The notes under the pieces: generated by a model
The model's input: the letters and a program-made list of their open reading frames with translations, nothing else
Told to the model about the DNA's origin: nothing
Database searches by the model: none
NCBI RefSeq assembly: GCF_040253635.1
Contig: NZ_JBEJGX010000003.1
Coordinates: 7,155,501-7,219,500, forward strand
Reading direction: 5' to 3'
DNA from: Streptomyces sp. Edi2
GTDB taxonomy: Bacteria > Actinomycetota > Actinomycetes > Streptomycetales > Streptomycetaceae
Length of the DNA stretch: 64,000 nt
Position numbers and translations under genes: made by a program
In this document: piece after piece, positions 56,490 through 64,000 of the stretch
Layout: each line of letters begins with the position of its first letter
How positions within the stretch are numbered: the stretch's first letter is position 1

Positions 56490-57062
56490 ATGTCTGCGTA
56501 CTCACCGCCACCACAAGGGCCGACTCCCTATGGCCGGCAGCCCGGCCCGAATCCGTACGGGCCGCCTGTAGGCCATGACGGCCCGGCCTCCTACGGGCCT
56601 CCTGCAGGTCAGGGTGGTCCGACCCCCTACGGGCCGCCTGCCACCGGTCCGCTCCTCCACGGCCACCAGCCTGGATACGCGCCCTCGCCGGTCCAGCAGT
56701 CCGGTGTCCCGATGTTCACGCCGACGGGGCCCGCGCGACGTCCTTGGCTCCGGCCGCTCATCGCCCTCGGCACCGTGGCGTTGGTCTTCGCGGGGTTTGG
56801 GGTATTGAGCATGCTGACCGATGACGGTAAGCCCCCGGAGAAAGTCGCCCGCGACGCCGTCGCCGGGGACTGCCTGGACAACCGCGGCACACACGCGGAC
56901 CCAGTCCTTTTCACCGTCCCCTGCAGTGACACCAAAGCCGACTACAAGGTCATGTTCAGTGCCACCCGCCAAAGAAAATGCCCACCGGAATTCGACGAGT
57001 ACACCGAGCGGGGCAGCCGCCTTGGCGATACCACGCTGTGCCTGACCCGGGTCCATCCCTAG
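56490..57062 (+). CDS. LppU/SCO3897-family membrane protein
   Basis: 190 residues. The first 75 are rich in Pro, Gly and Tyr (repeats of PYGPP), then one membrane segment (LRPLIALGTVALVFAGFGVLSML) and a C-terminal domain with AVAGDCLDNRGTHADPVLFTVPCSDTKADYKVMF and a final Cys (TTLCLTRVHP), the LppU pattern. The Cys pairs are probably disulphides outside the cell. Function unknown in the family. Confidence 0.85.
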   Translation: MSAYSPPPQGPTPYGRQPGPNPYGPPVGHDGPASYGPPAGQGGPTPYGPPATGPLLHGHQPGYAPSPVQQSGVPMFTPTGPARRPWLRPLIALGTVALVFAGFGVLSMLTDDGKPPEKVARDAVAGDCLDNRGTHADPVLFTVPCSDTKADYKVMFSATRQRKCPPEFDEYTERGSRLGDTTLCLTRVHP

Positions 57063-57414
57063 TGGATCACTAGTGCCTCACCAGGCCGGAAGGAGTCTTC
57101 TGCCGCCACCGGTTCATCGGGTCCATCGTCCCGTCCTGGCGCTGAACCGCCCGCCGCCAGGGCCGGATACCGTCGCGAGGCATCCCGCCATCCATTTCCG
57201 CCGTGGAATTCCGCCGCCGGCGCCCGTCCAAGCTCTATGCGGACAAGACTGACGAGTACGACCACGACCATCTGCGCCGCCGGCATCGCCATGGCATCGC
57301 CACGGACAGCGAGGCGCCCGGACTCGGGGGTCATCGGTGGCTATCGGGGGCCATCGGGGACCAGAGGAACCATGGTTGTTGGCAGTGGTACCACTGGTCC
57401 CCAAGGCAGAGGTG
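57063..57414. other. intergenic region, convergent gene ends
   Basis: No gene is seen in 352 bases. CAGTGGTACCACTG (57383-57396) is a perfect 14-base palindrome just beyond the end of the minus-strand secreted gene. Confidence 0.6.
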
Positions 57415-57843
57415 TTACTTGAGGTTGATCACCAGGCCGAAGTCGTTGCCCCGGTGCCAGCCCGTGCTGATCTTCGGGCTGCCGTGGGTGTGGTCGGCCC
57501 AGCCGTAGAAGTGCTGCCAGGTCACATCGTCGCCGTACCAGTGGTTGTAGTCCGTTTCCGCGTACGCCTGGACCGCCTTGCCGTCGCGCCTGGTGTCCCA
57601 CAGGTAGAAGGCGCCGGAGACGTACGACTTGCCGCTGACCTTCTTCGTGCACTCCATGTACTTGGCGGCGCCGCCGGTGATGTGGATCTCCTTCCAGCCG
57701 GAGCACTTGTTGGCGGCGGCCTCCACGTGCCCGGCGGACGGCGTCGACGGTGCGGCCGGGGCGGCGGTCGCGGCCGGGGCGGCAGCGAGGCCGCCCGCCA
57801 GCATCAGTCCGGCGGCTGCGAGAGCGATGCGCTTACGTGACAT
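57415..57843 (-). CDS. small secreted protein
   Basis: 142 residues from the ATG at 57843 with AAGGGA upstream. Signal peptide KRIALAAAGLMLAGGLAAAPAATAAPA. The mature part (CSGWKEIHITGGAAKYMECTKKVSGKSYVSG and YNHWYGDDVTWQHFYGWADHTHG) is rich in aromatic residues, with a two-cysteine pair probably disulphide-bonded. Reads like a small secreted beta-sheet protein; not recognised. Confidence 0.75.
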   Translation of the reverse strand: MSRKRIALAAAGLMLAGGLAAAPAATAAPAAPSTPSAGHVEAAANKCSGWKEIHITGGAAKYMECTKKVSGKSYVSGAFYLWDTRRDGKAVQAYAETDYNHWYGDDVTWQHFYGWADHTHGSPKISTGWHRGNDFGLVINLK

Positions 57844-58341
57844 CACGGTCGGTCCCTTTCGTCGGCCGGCGGACGGTCCCCCGTTGGGACCCCGTGGCCC
57901 GTCGGCACCACACCACCGTGCCCGGCCGCTCCGGCCCGCCCCAACGGTCTCGGGGCAAGTGACGTCCTCCTGGGATCCCACGCTTGTGACCTGCCAATTC
58001 GTCGCCAGGGGTGGGACGCGAAGGGGGACGGTACGGCGGGCCGGCACCGGCGCAGCGGGCCGGTACCGCAGGCCGGTACGCGGGATGCCCCGGTGGGGGA
58101 CAGGGCAGGGCAGAGCGGTGGGCGGACTGACGCTGCCGTGTGCTCTGCCCGCCCGCCGACCCCACCCCGTGCAGCAACTACTCCAACGCGCCGGCCGGCG
58201 CCTGGTCGGTTTGCTCCACGGCCTCGACGAGGGGGAGACCCCGAACTTTCTATCTCTGCCCGAGCACTCGACTCCGCGACTCCGCGACTCCACAGGCAAC
58301 GGAGGTTGAACGACAAGCTCAGAGCTGTGCCGTAGTGCCGG
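57844..58341. other. 498-base region without a convincing gene
   Basis: The part near 57844-58000 should hold the promoter of the secreted protein. The rest contains CCGGTAC-type short repeats (58040-58085) and GACTCCGC tandem units (58268-58293). The minus-strand frames here lack a ribosome site and family motifs. Confidence 0.5.
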
Positions 58342-58938
58342 TCAGACCGATTCCCCGGGCCTCAGATACCGGTAGCCGTTGTCGGTCTCCTCGGTGAGCC
58401 AGCCGTTGACGCTGTTGAGGCCGCGATCGTTGAGTTGGGCGTCGTGTATCGCAAACGCCCGCTGGGGTGCGATCGCCTTGACGAAGCCGATCGCCTCCGA
58501 TGTCTTCATCCAGGATCCTTGGACCGGGACCAGGAGCGTTTCCACCGGTTGCCCGGGTACGTGGAACGAGTCACCAGGGTGGTAGACCGCCTCGTCGACG
58601 AGGTAGCCGAGGTTCACGCAGTCCGGCCGGCCGTCGTGGACAGGCGCGTGACGGCCGCCTACCGCCCGTGCCCGGAAGCCGGCCGCCGTGAACTCCTCGT
58701 CGGGCGACACCCGGAGAACGTCCAGTCGTGGGATGTCCGCCCCGGCCGGGGCGTAGACGGGCACGCTGAGCCCGGCCAGGCGCAGGACGTCGATGTGATC
58801 GGCGTGTTCGTGTGTCACCAGTACGGCGTCGGCGCCGGCCAAAGCGGCCGGCTCGCTCCATATGCCGGGATCGATCACCAGCACCCGGCCATCGTGTTCA
58901 AGCCGCACACATGCGTGGGTGTATTTCGTGAGCCGCAT
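58342..58938 (-). CDS. metallo-beta-lactamase-fold hydrolase
   Basis: 198 residues from the ATG at 58938. Metal motif VTHEHADHID gives His43, His45, Asp47 and His48; GGRHAPVH and HPGDSFHVPG supply the other ligands. Similar to UlaG/YtnP-like MBL proteins. The substrate is unknown; a hydrolase of small lactones or phosphates is possible. Confidence 0.85.
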   Translation of the reverse strand: MRLTKYTHACVRLEHDGRVLVIDPGIWSEPAALAGADAVLVTHEHADHIDVLRLAGLSVPVYAPAGADIPRLDVLRVSPDEEFTAAGFRARAVGGRHAPVHDGRPDCVNLGYLVDEAVYHPGDSFHVPGQPVETLLVPVQGSWMKTSEAIGFVKAIAPQRAFAIHDAQLNDRGLNSVNGWLTEETDNGYRYLRPGESV

Positions 58939-58991
58939 GTCCTGCCAACGTACCCGATGCACCCGGGCGGAGGGGGGAGGCATTGGGCCCG

Positions 58992-59846
58992 CTAACGGTG
59001 GGGGTGGGGGTGGGGTTCGGTCTGGTGTCGGGTGGCGTGGAGGGAGCCGAGGAGGTGGAGGGCCTGGGCGCTGGGGCTGCCTGGTTCGGCGTGGTAGATG
59101 ACGAGTTGCTGGCCCGGGGCGTCGCGTACGTCGAAAGCCTGGTAGGTGAGAGAGAGGGGGCCGACGCCCGGGTGGCGGAGGTGCTTGGCGTTCTGGGTCT
59201 TGCCGCGCACGGTGTGGGAGTTCCAGAGCCGGCTGAAGTCCGCGCTGTGCTCGGTGAGGGTGCGGACGAGTTCGCGCAGTCGTGGATCGTCCGGATCAAA
59301 CCCGGCTGCCTGGCGCAGGTTGGCGACGGTGGCCTGGGCCGCCCGGTTCCAGTCCGTGTAGAAGTGCCGGCCCGCGGGGTCGAGGAAGGTCATACGGGCC
59401 AGGTTGTCCCTCGGAGCGAACGGGGCGTACAGGGCATCCGCCAGGGCGTTGGTGGCGAGAAGGTCCATGGCCCGGCTCATGACGAACGCCGGCGTGTTCG
59501 GGTAGCCGTCCATCAACTGGCGCAGCGCGGGACTGACCCGCTCGGCGGTGTGGTCGGGCCGCTGGTCGCTCGGTGTGGCCCCGGCCAGCCGGTACAGGTG
59601 CGCCCGGGCATCCGCGTCGAGGTGCAGCGCGCGGCTGAGGGCGTCGAGTACCTGGGGTGAGGGGTTGCGTTCGCGCCCCTGTTCCAGGCGGGTGTAGTAG
59701 TCGGCGTTCACGCCGGCCAGGACGGCGACCTCCTCACGGCGCAGGCCGGCGACCCGGCGAGTCCCGTAACTCGCCATGCCGACGTCCTCCGGCTGCAGAC
59801 CGGCGCGGCGTGCGCGCAGGAAGTCTCCCAGGTGGTTGTCGTCCAT
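58992..59846 (-). CDS. MmyB-type XRE-family regulator
   Basis: 284 residues. N-terminal helix-turn-helix RRVAGLRREEVAVLAGVNADYYTRLEQGRERNPSPQVLDALSRAL (residues 30-75), then the MmyB C-terminal domain (VMSRAMDLLATNALADALYAPF, LRELVRTLTEHSADFSRLW, LVIYHAEPGSPSAQALHLLG), which binds a fatty-acid-like ligand in known members. It is divergent from the Atu4866-like gene at 59987. Confidence 0.9.
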   Translation of the reverse strand: MDDNHLGDFLRARRAGLQPEDVGMASYGTRRVAGLRREEVAVLAGVNADYYTRLEQGRERNPSPQVLDALSRALHLDADARAHLYRLAGATPSDQRPDHTAERVSPALRQLMDGYPNTPAFVMSRAMDLLATNALADALYAPFAPRDNLARMTFLDPAGRHFYTDWNRAAQATVANLRQAAGFDPDDPRLRELVRTLTEHSADFSRLWNSHTVRGKTQNAKHLRHPGVGPLSLTYQAFDVRDAPGQQLVIYHAEPGSPSAQALHLLGSLHATRHQTEPHPHPHR

Positions 59847-59986
59847 GTACTCAGGTTAGGCGGCGGCCTCGGTGTGCTGCCCGGGTGTGTGGCACCCAGG
59901 CAGCGCATGTCCTGGTTGGCGGCCGCTGACCTGCCCAGACTCGGTGCTGCAGAAGGAAATCGGAGCAACCGGGAGAGGGGGCCGCC

Positions 59987-60298
59987 ATGGGCGGGACCAC
60001 TGATGACGTCACCACTGATGACGTCACCGCTGGTGAAGACACCGCGGGTGATGACACCGTGGATGTGGTCGGAATGTGGGTGACCGCGGACGGTCACATC
60101 CGCCAGGAGCTGTTGCCGGACGGTCGCTACGACGAGGCCCGCGGTGGGCGGCGCAGCGCGTACACGGGCCGGTACACGGTGACCGGCAGCCACCTGGACT
60201 ACGTCGACGACCCCGGGTTCAGCGCGACGGGCGACATCCGGGACGGGGTGCTCTACCACGAGCATCTGGTGCTGTACCGGGAGGAGGTGGCGTCGTAA
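59987..60298 (+). CDS. Atu4866-domain protein
   Basis: 103 residues as annotated from the ATG at 59987; a start near 60066 (VVGMWVTADGHIRQELLPDG) is possible and would leave the repeats outside. DGRYDEARGGRRSAYTGRYTVTGSHLDYVDD and GDIRDGVLYHEHLVLYRE match the Atu4866 family, a small beta-barrel often next to MmyB-type regulators. Probably the main target of the divergent regulator. Confidence 0.85.
   Translation: MGGTTDDVTTDDVTAGEDTAGDDTVDVVGMWVTADGHIRQELLPDGRYDEARGGRRSAYTGRYTVTGSHLDYVDDPGFSATGDIRDGVLYHEHLVLYREEVAS
59999..60028. promoter_or_regulatory. two tandem 15-base units each with TGACGTCA
   Basis: ACTGATGACGTCACC occurs twice head to tail; each holds the palindrome TGACGTCA. They lie at the start of the annotated Atu4866-like frame and may be regulator sites if the true start is later. 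Confidence 0.45.
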
Positions 60299-60413
60299 CG
60301 GGCCGGCCACGTCCTTCAGATTCCGGGGTGGTCGGGGTGTCCGGGGCGTCCTGGGCGCCTGGGGTAGCCGGGGTGTTTGGGGTGTCTGGGCGTCCGGGGC
60401 GTTCTGGTCTCCG

Positions 60414-60521
60414 GTGACGCTGCTGCAGATTGCGGGCGCCTTCGTTCCCCTGGGCCTCGTGGATGGCACGCTGGCGCCCGTCGCGGGACGGCTCGCGGCC
60501 CGGTTCGGCGCCCACCGGTGA
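60414..60521 (+). pseudogene. MFS transporter fragment
   Basis: 35 residues from the GTG at 60414 (LLQIAGAFVPLGLVDGTLAP and then VAGRLAARFGAHR), ending in the loop-2 motif of MFS carriers, then TGA. Nothing on either side continues the protein. Preceded by low-complexity GGGGTGTCC repeats (60322-60412). Confidence 0.55.
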
Positions 60522-60613
60522 TCGCCCCCGCCCTGGTCGCTGATGACGTCGCTCAGCCCCTGGCCCATGACGCAGTCTGCCGGTCGGCGTCAGCGGGGCG
60601 TTATGGTGGATCA

Positions 60614-60674
60614 CGAGGGCCTCCTGGGCATCGGTGCAGACTTCGCAATCCACACCGAAACCAGAAGGCCCTCG
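60614..60674. repeat. 14-base inverted repeat, one mismatch, 33-base loop
   Basis: CGAGGGCCTCCTGG and CCAGAAGGCCCTCG flank a conserved-looking loop. It may be an insertion sequence end or an RNA hairpin. It lies beside the MFS fragment and the MarR gene end. Confidence 0.6.
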
Positions 60675-60733
60675 CCTCTTTCAAGGACCACTCACGGCAT
60701 GTCGCCTGTCACCAACGTCCCGGGACAACACAC

Positions 60734-61156
60734 CTAGCGCGCGGCGAGCCGTTCCAGCAGGGCGGCGCTGCGCGCCAGCACCTCGCGCTCCTCGCCGGTG
60801 AGTTCGAGTTCGATGGCCTGGGCGAGCCAGCCGGCCCTGCGCCCGCGCTCCGCCTCAAGAGCGGTGTGTCCCGCAGGGGAGAGTTCCACCAGGGACTTGC
60901 GGCCGTCCGTGGGATGCGCCCGGCGGACGACGAGCCCCTGATCCATGAGCAGCCCGACCGCGCGGGCCATGGACTGGGGCCGTACGCGCTGGTCCGCCGC
61001 CAGATCGCTGGTGGTCATGGGCCCGTTGCGATCGAGGGTGCCGAGCACGGAGGCCTGGCCGAGCGGGATCCGGTCCTCGTGCTTCACGCGCCGCGTGAGC
61101 TTGCCCATCGCGGTACGCAGTTCGGTGGCGACGGCGGCGGGTTCCGGGGTGGGCAT
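60734..61156 (-). CDS. MarR-family regulator
   Basis: 140 residues from the ATG at 61156. Winged-helix core: LTRRVKHEDRIPLGQASVLGTLDRNGPMTTSDLAADQRVRPQSMARAVGLLMDQGLVVRRAHPTDGRKSLVELSPAG. Usually controls drug- or phenolic-responsive genes. It is divergent from the enolase gene; five 13-base iterons lie between. Confidence 0.9.
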   Translation of the reverse strand: MPTPEPAAVATELRTAMGKLTRRVKHEDRIPLGQASVLGTLDRNGPMTTSDLAADQRVRPQSMARAVGLLMDQGLVVRRAHPTDGRKSLVELSPAGHTALEAERGRRAGWLAQAIELELTGEEREVLARSAALLERLAAR

Positions 61157-61213
61157 AGGGCACTTTAACCGGTGACCAGCAGCGAAGCCGTACCCCTCAC
61201 CTGCGCAGCCGAG

Positions 61214-62660
<1,447 letters not shown>

Positions 62661-62778
62661 CGAACTGCAGCGCCTTTTCGTGGTGTGTCATTGCCGAGGC
62701 CGCGGCGCGGTATCTCTGCGCGGTTGACGCTGCCCCACTCATTCACAGCCGCGGGGCCGGACGTGATCCGGGCCCGCG

Positions 62779-62836
62779 GGGCGGTGTCGGCGTCCGCTCC
62801 CTGTTCTCCTTGGAAGGGAAGGACGCCGAACCGCCC
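62779..62836. terminator. bidirectional terminator hairpin
   Basis: GGGCGGT-GT-CGGCGTCC pairs with GGACGCCG-A-ACCGCCC (15 bp, one bulge), between the convergent enolase and serine hydrolase genes. Confidence 0.75.
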
Positions 62837-62867
62837 TGCGGCCTCTAGAGGTGTGGTTAACGTGCTC

Positions 62868-63863
62868 TCATCCTGCAGCGGCCGACTTGGTGTTCAGTAG
62901 GTTCGGCCTGCTGGGGTGATAGCCGTCGGCGTCCGGGTAAACGTCACGGTATATGGCGCGGGAAACGGCCTCTATTGTTTCTATTCCCTCGCCCCACCCT
63001 TCGTTTGCGGGGTGGCCTTTGGGGACCCTGTTGTTCTCGGTGAGCACGGCCAGCCCGGAGTCGTAGCCGTTGCCCGTGAGAGCCGCCATGCTGTTCACTT
63101 TCCAGTCGCCTCTGTCGAACGGCTCGACATCGGGGTTCTGGCTACGCTGCATCCAGCCGTTCTTCACATGGATCACGGAGTCGAGCGGAGCGCCGGCTGT
63201 GGCTCCCCACCGCTGGCTGCTCTGGACCTGGTGCATCAGGTCGAGCGCGTAAGCCCGGCTCTTTCCCCCGAGGACCGAGTCGTCGTCACCCGAGAAGATG
63301 CGCAGGAGCTTGGCTTGGTCGCCTGCCGTGATCTGGGTGAGGCCCCAGGTGCCTTCCTGGTCGAGGACGGTTTCCTTCATTCCGGCCTTGTCGAGGAATT
63401 CCTGGATCCTGACGGGCTTCGGCTTCGCGGGATCCTTCAGGTCGGACAACTGCTTCCACAGTGTGGTCGCGGAGTCGTTGTCCGAATCGATGATCATCTT
63501 GCGTGCGAGAGCGTCTTCCGTCCCGGTCAGGGTGCCGTCGTTCTGGTACAGCAGGGCTCCGAGGATTATTGTCTTTGCGGTGCTGGCCGCGTCGTATTTT
63601 TTCGAAGCGTCAGAAGTGCACTTGGTTCCGGTGGGCCGGTCGTAGAAGGAGAGCGACGCCAAGCTCTTCCGGCTTTCCAGTGCCTTGGATATGTCGCTCG
63701 ACAACTTATTGGCCAGCTCTTGATGATGGGAGGTGCATCGCACCGTCGAGGTGGCTGCCTTGGCGCTCTGCGGTGCCGCGGCCGACGGCGTAGCCGCTGC
63801 GATGGATCCGGCGACCGCTCCCGCTCCTATTGCCGCTGCGGTGAGCTTCGAAAGCCATCTCAT
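62868..63863 (-). CDS. class A beta-lactamase-like serine hydrolase, secreted
   Basis: 331 residues from the ATG at 63863 with AAAGGA upstream. Signal peptide KLTAAAIGAGAVAGSIAAATPSAAA. Penicillin-binding motifs: Ser94-x-x-Lys97 (AASTAKTI), Ser127-Asp128-Asn129 (DSDNDS) and Lys234-Asn-Gly (VKNGW), where KTG has become KNG. The GC content and codon use are lower than in most neighbours, a sign of different ancestry. It may be a beta-lactamase, an esterase or a cell-wall enzyme. Confidence 0.85.
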   Translation of the reverse strand: MRWLSKLTAAAIGAGAVAGSIAAATPSAAAPQSAKAATSTVRCTSHHQELANKLSSDISKALESRKSLASLSFYDRPTGTKCTSDASKKYDAASTAKTIILGALLYQNDGTLTGTEDALARKMIIDSDNDSATTLWKQLSDLKDPAKPKPVRIQEFLDKAGMKETVLDQEGTWGLTQITAGDQAKLLRIFSGDDDSVLGGKSRAYALDLMHQVQSSQRWGATAGAPLDSVIHVKNGWMQRSQNPDVEPFDRGDWKVNSMAALTGNGYDSGLAVLTENNRVPKGHPANEGWGEGIETIEAVSRAIYRDVYPDADGYHPSRPNLLNTKSAAAG

Positions 63864-64000
63864 GTCTGATCACTGTCCTTTCGGGGTGCTGGAAAAATCG
63901 GCTCGGGGTGGCCTGAAACTGAACAATCGGCTTGAGGGCCGGGGGCACTGCCCCGTCGCGACGGCAGTGCCGCCGCAGGAGGTGGATGACGACAGCGGCG
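63864..64000. other. upstream region of the serine hydrolase gene, cut by the window edge
   Basis: No gene seen. It should hold the promoter of the serine hydrolase; no clear -35/-10 was assigned. Confidence 0.5.

Overview
The window is about 64 kb of very GC-rich DNA. GTG starts, four-base start/stop overlaps, strong GC bias at third codon positions and many Tat and secretion signals all point to a Streptomyces-type actinomycete. The gene content fits: TreY/TreZ/GlgX, an OtrA-like ribosomal protection protein, a SAV2148-type HEPN protein, an LppU-like protein and an MmyB-type regulator. I see no rRNA, tRNA, CRISPR array, prophage or intact insertion sequence. Apart from the genes cut at the left edge, this looks like ordinary chromosome with a few accessory islets.

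Layout. 1-4.3 kb, minus strand: a secreted S33 peptidase (cut by the edge), then a tight operon of a DUF692/MNIO iron enzyme, a small SCO6045-like partner, a membrane protein with a Cys-Gly-Ser tail and a tail-less paralogue. This is the strongest candidate for a little-described system: an iron oxygenase apparently paired with a membrane-anchored cysteine-rich substrate. 4.7-7.2 kb: a LysR regulator divergent from an NmrA-like reductase and a darcynin. 7.2-12 kb: a YrhB/Imm35-like protein, a hypothetical protein, a PTH2-type peptidyl-tRNA hydrolase and an ABC transporter pair. 12-22 kb: a PhoX-like protein, ZapE, a RibD-like reductase, an FtsX-type ABC exporter facing a NarL-type two-component system, MurC and MsrB. 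22-28 kb: a sigma-like/NPCBM fusion, a phosphopantetheinyl transferase with a metallophosphoesterase, a PucR regulator and a DJ-1/PfpI protein.

28-42 kb holds the three hydrolases that convert glycogen-type glucan to trehalose (TreZ, TreY, GlgX). They are interleaved with an FHA protein, an OtrA-like GTPase, a LysR-controlled lipoamide dehydrogenase and an MFS transporter. 42-48 kb has a secreted protein next to a half-length copper-amine-oxidase-like protein, the SAV2148 HEPN protein, an SDR, a DnaQ-like exonuclease with a 9-residue leader ORF and an APH-type kinase.

48.8-52 kb is a sugar ABC importer (two permeases and a Tat lipoprotein, without its own ATPase). It is followed by a secreted subtilisin, a dienelactone hydrolase, a GT2 glycosyltransferase with a likely N-terminal frameshift, an LppU-like protein and a small secreted protein. 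The right end has an MBL-fold protein, an MmyB-type regulator with its Atu4866-like partner, a decayed MFS fragment with a long inverted repeat, a MarR regulator separated from a second-type enolase by five 13-bp iterons, and a class-A beta-lactamase-like serine hydrolase.

All calls come from reading the sequence. Family names are from memory and were not searched.
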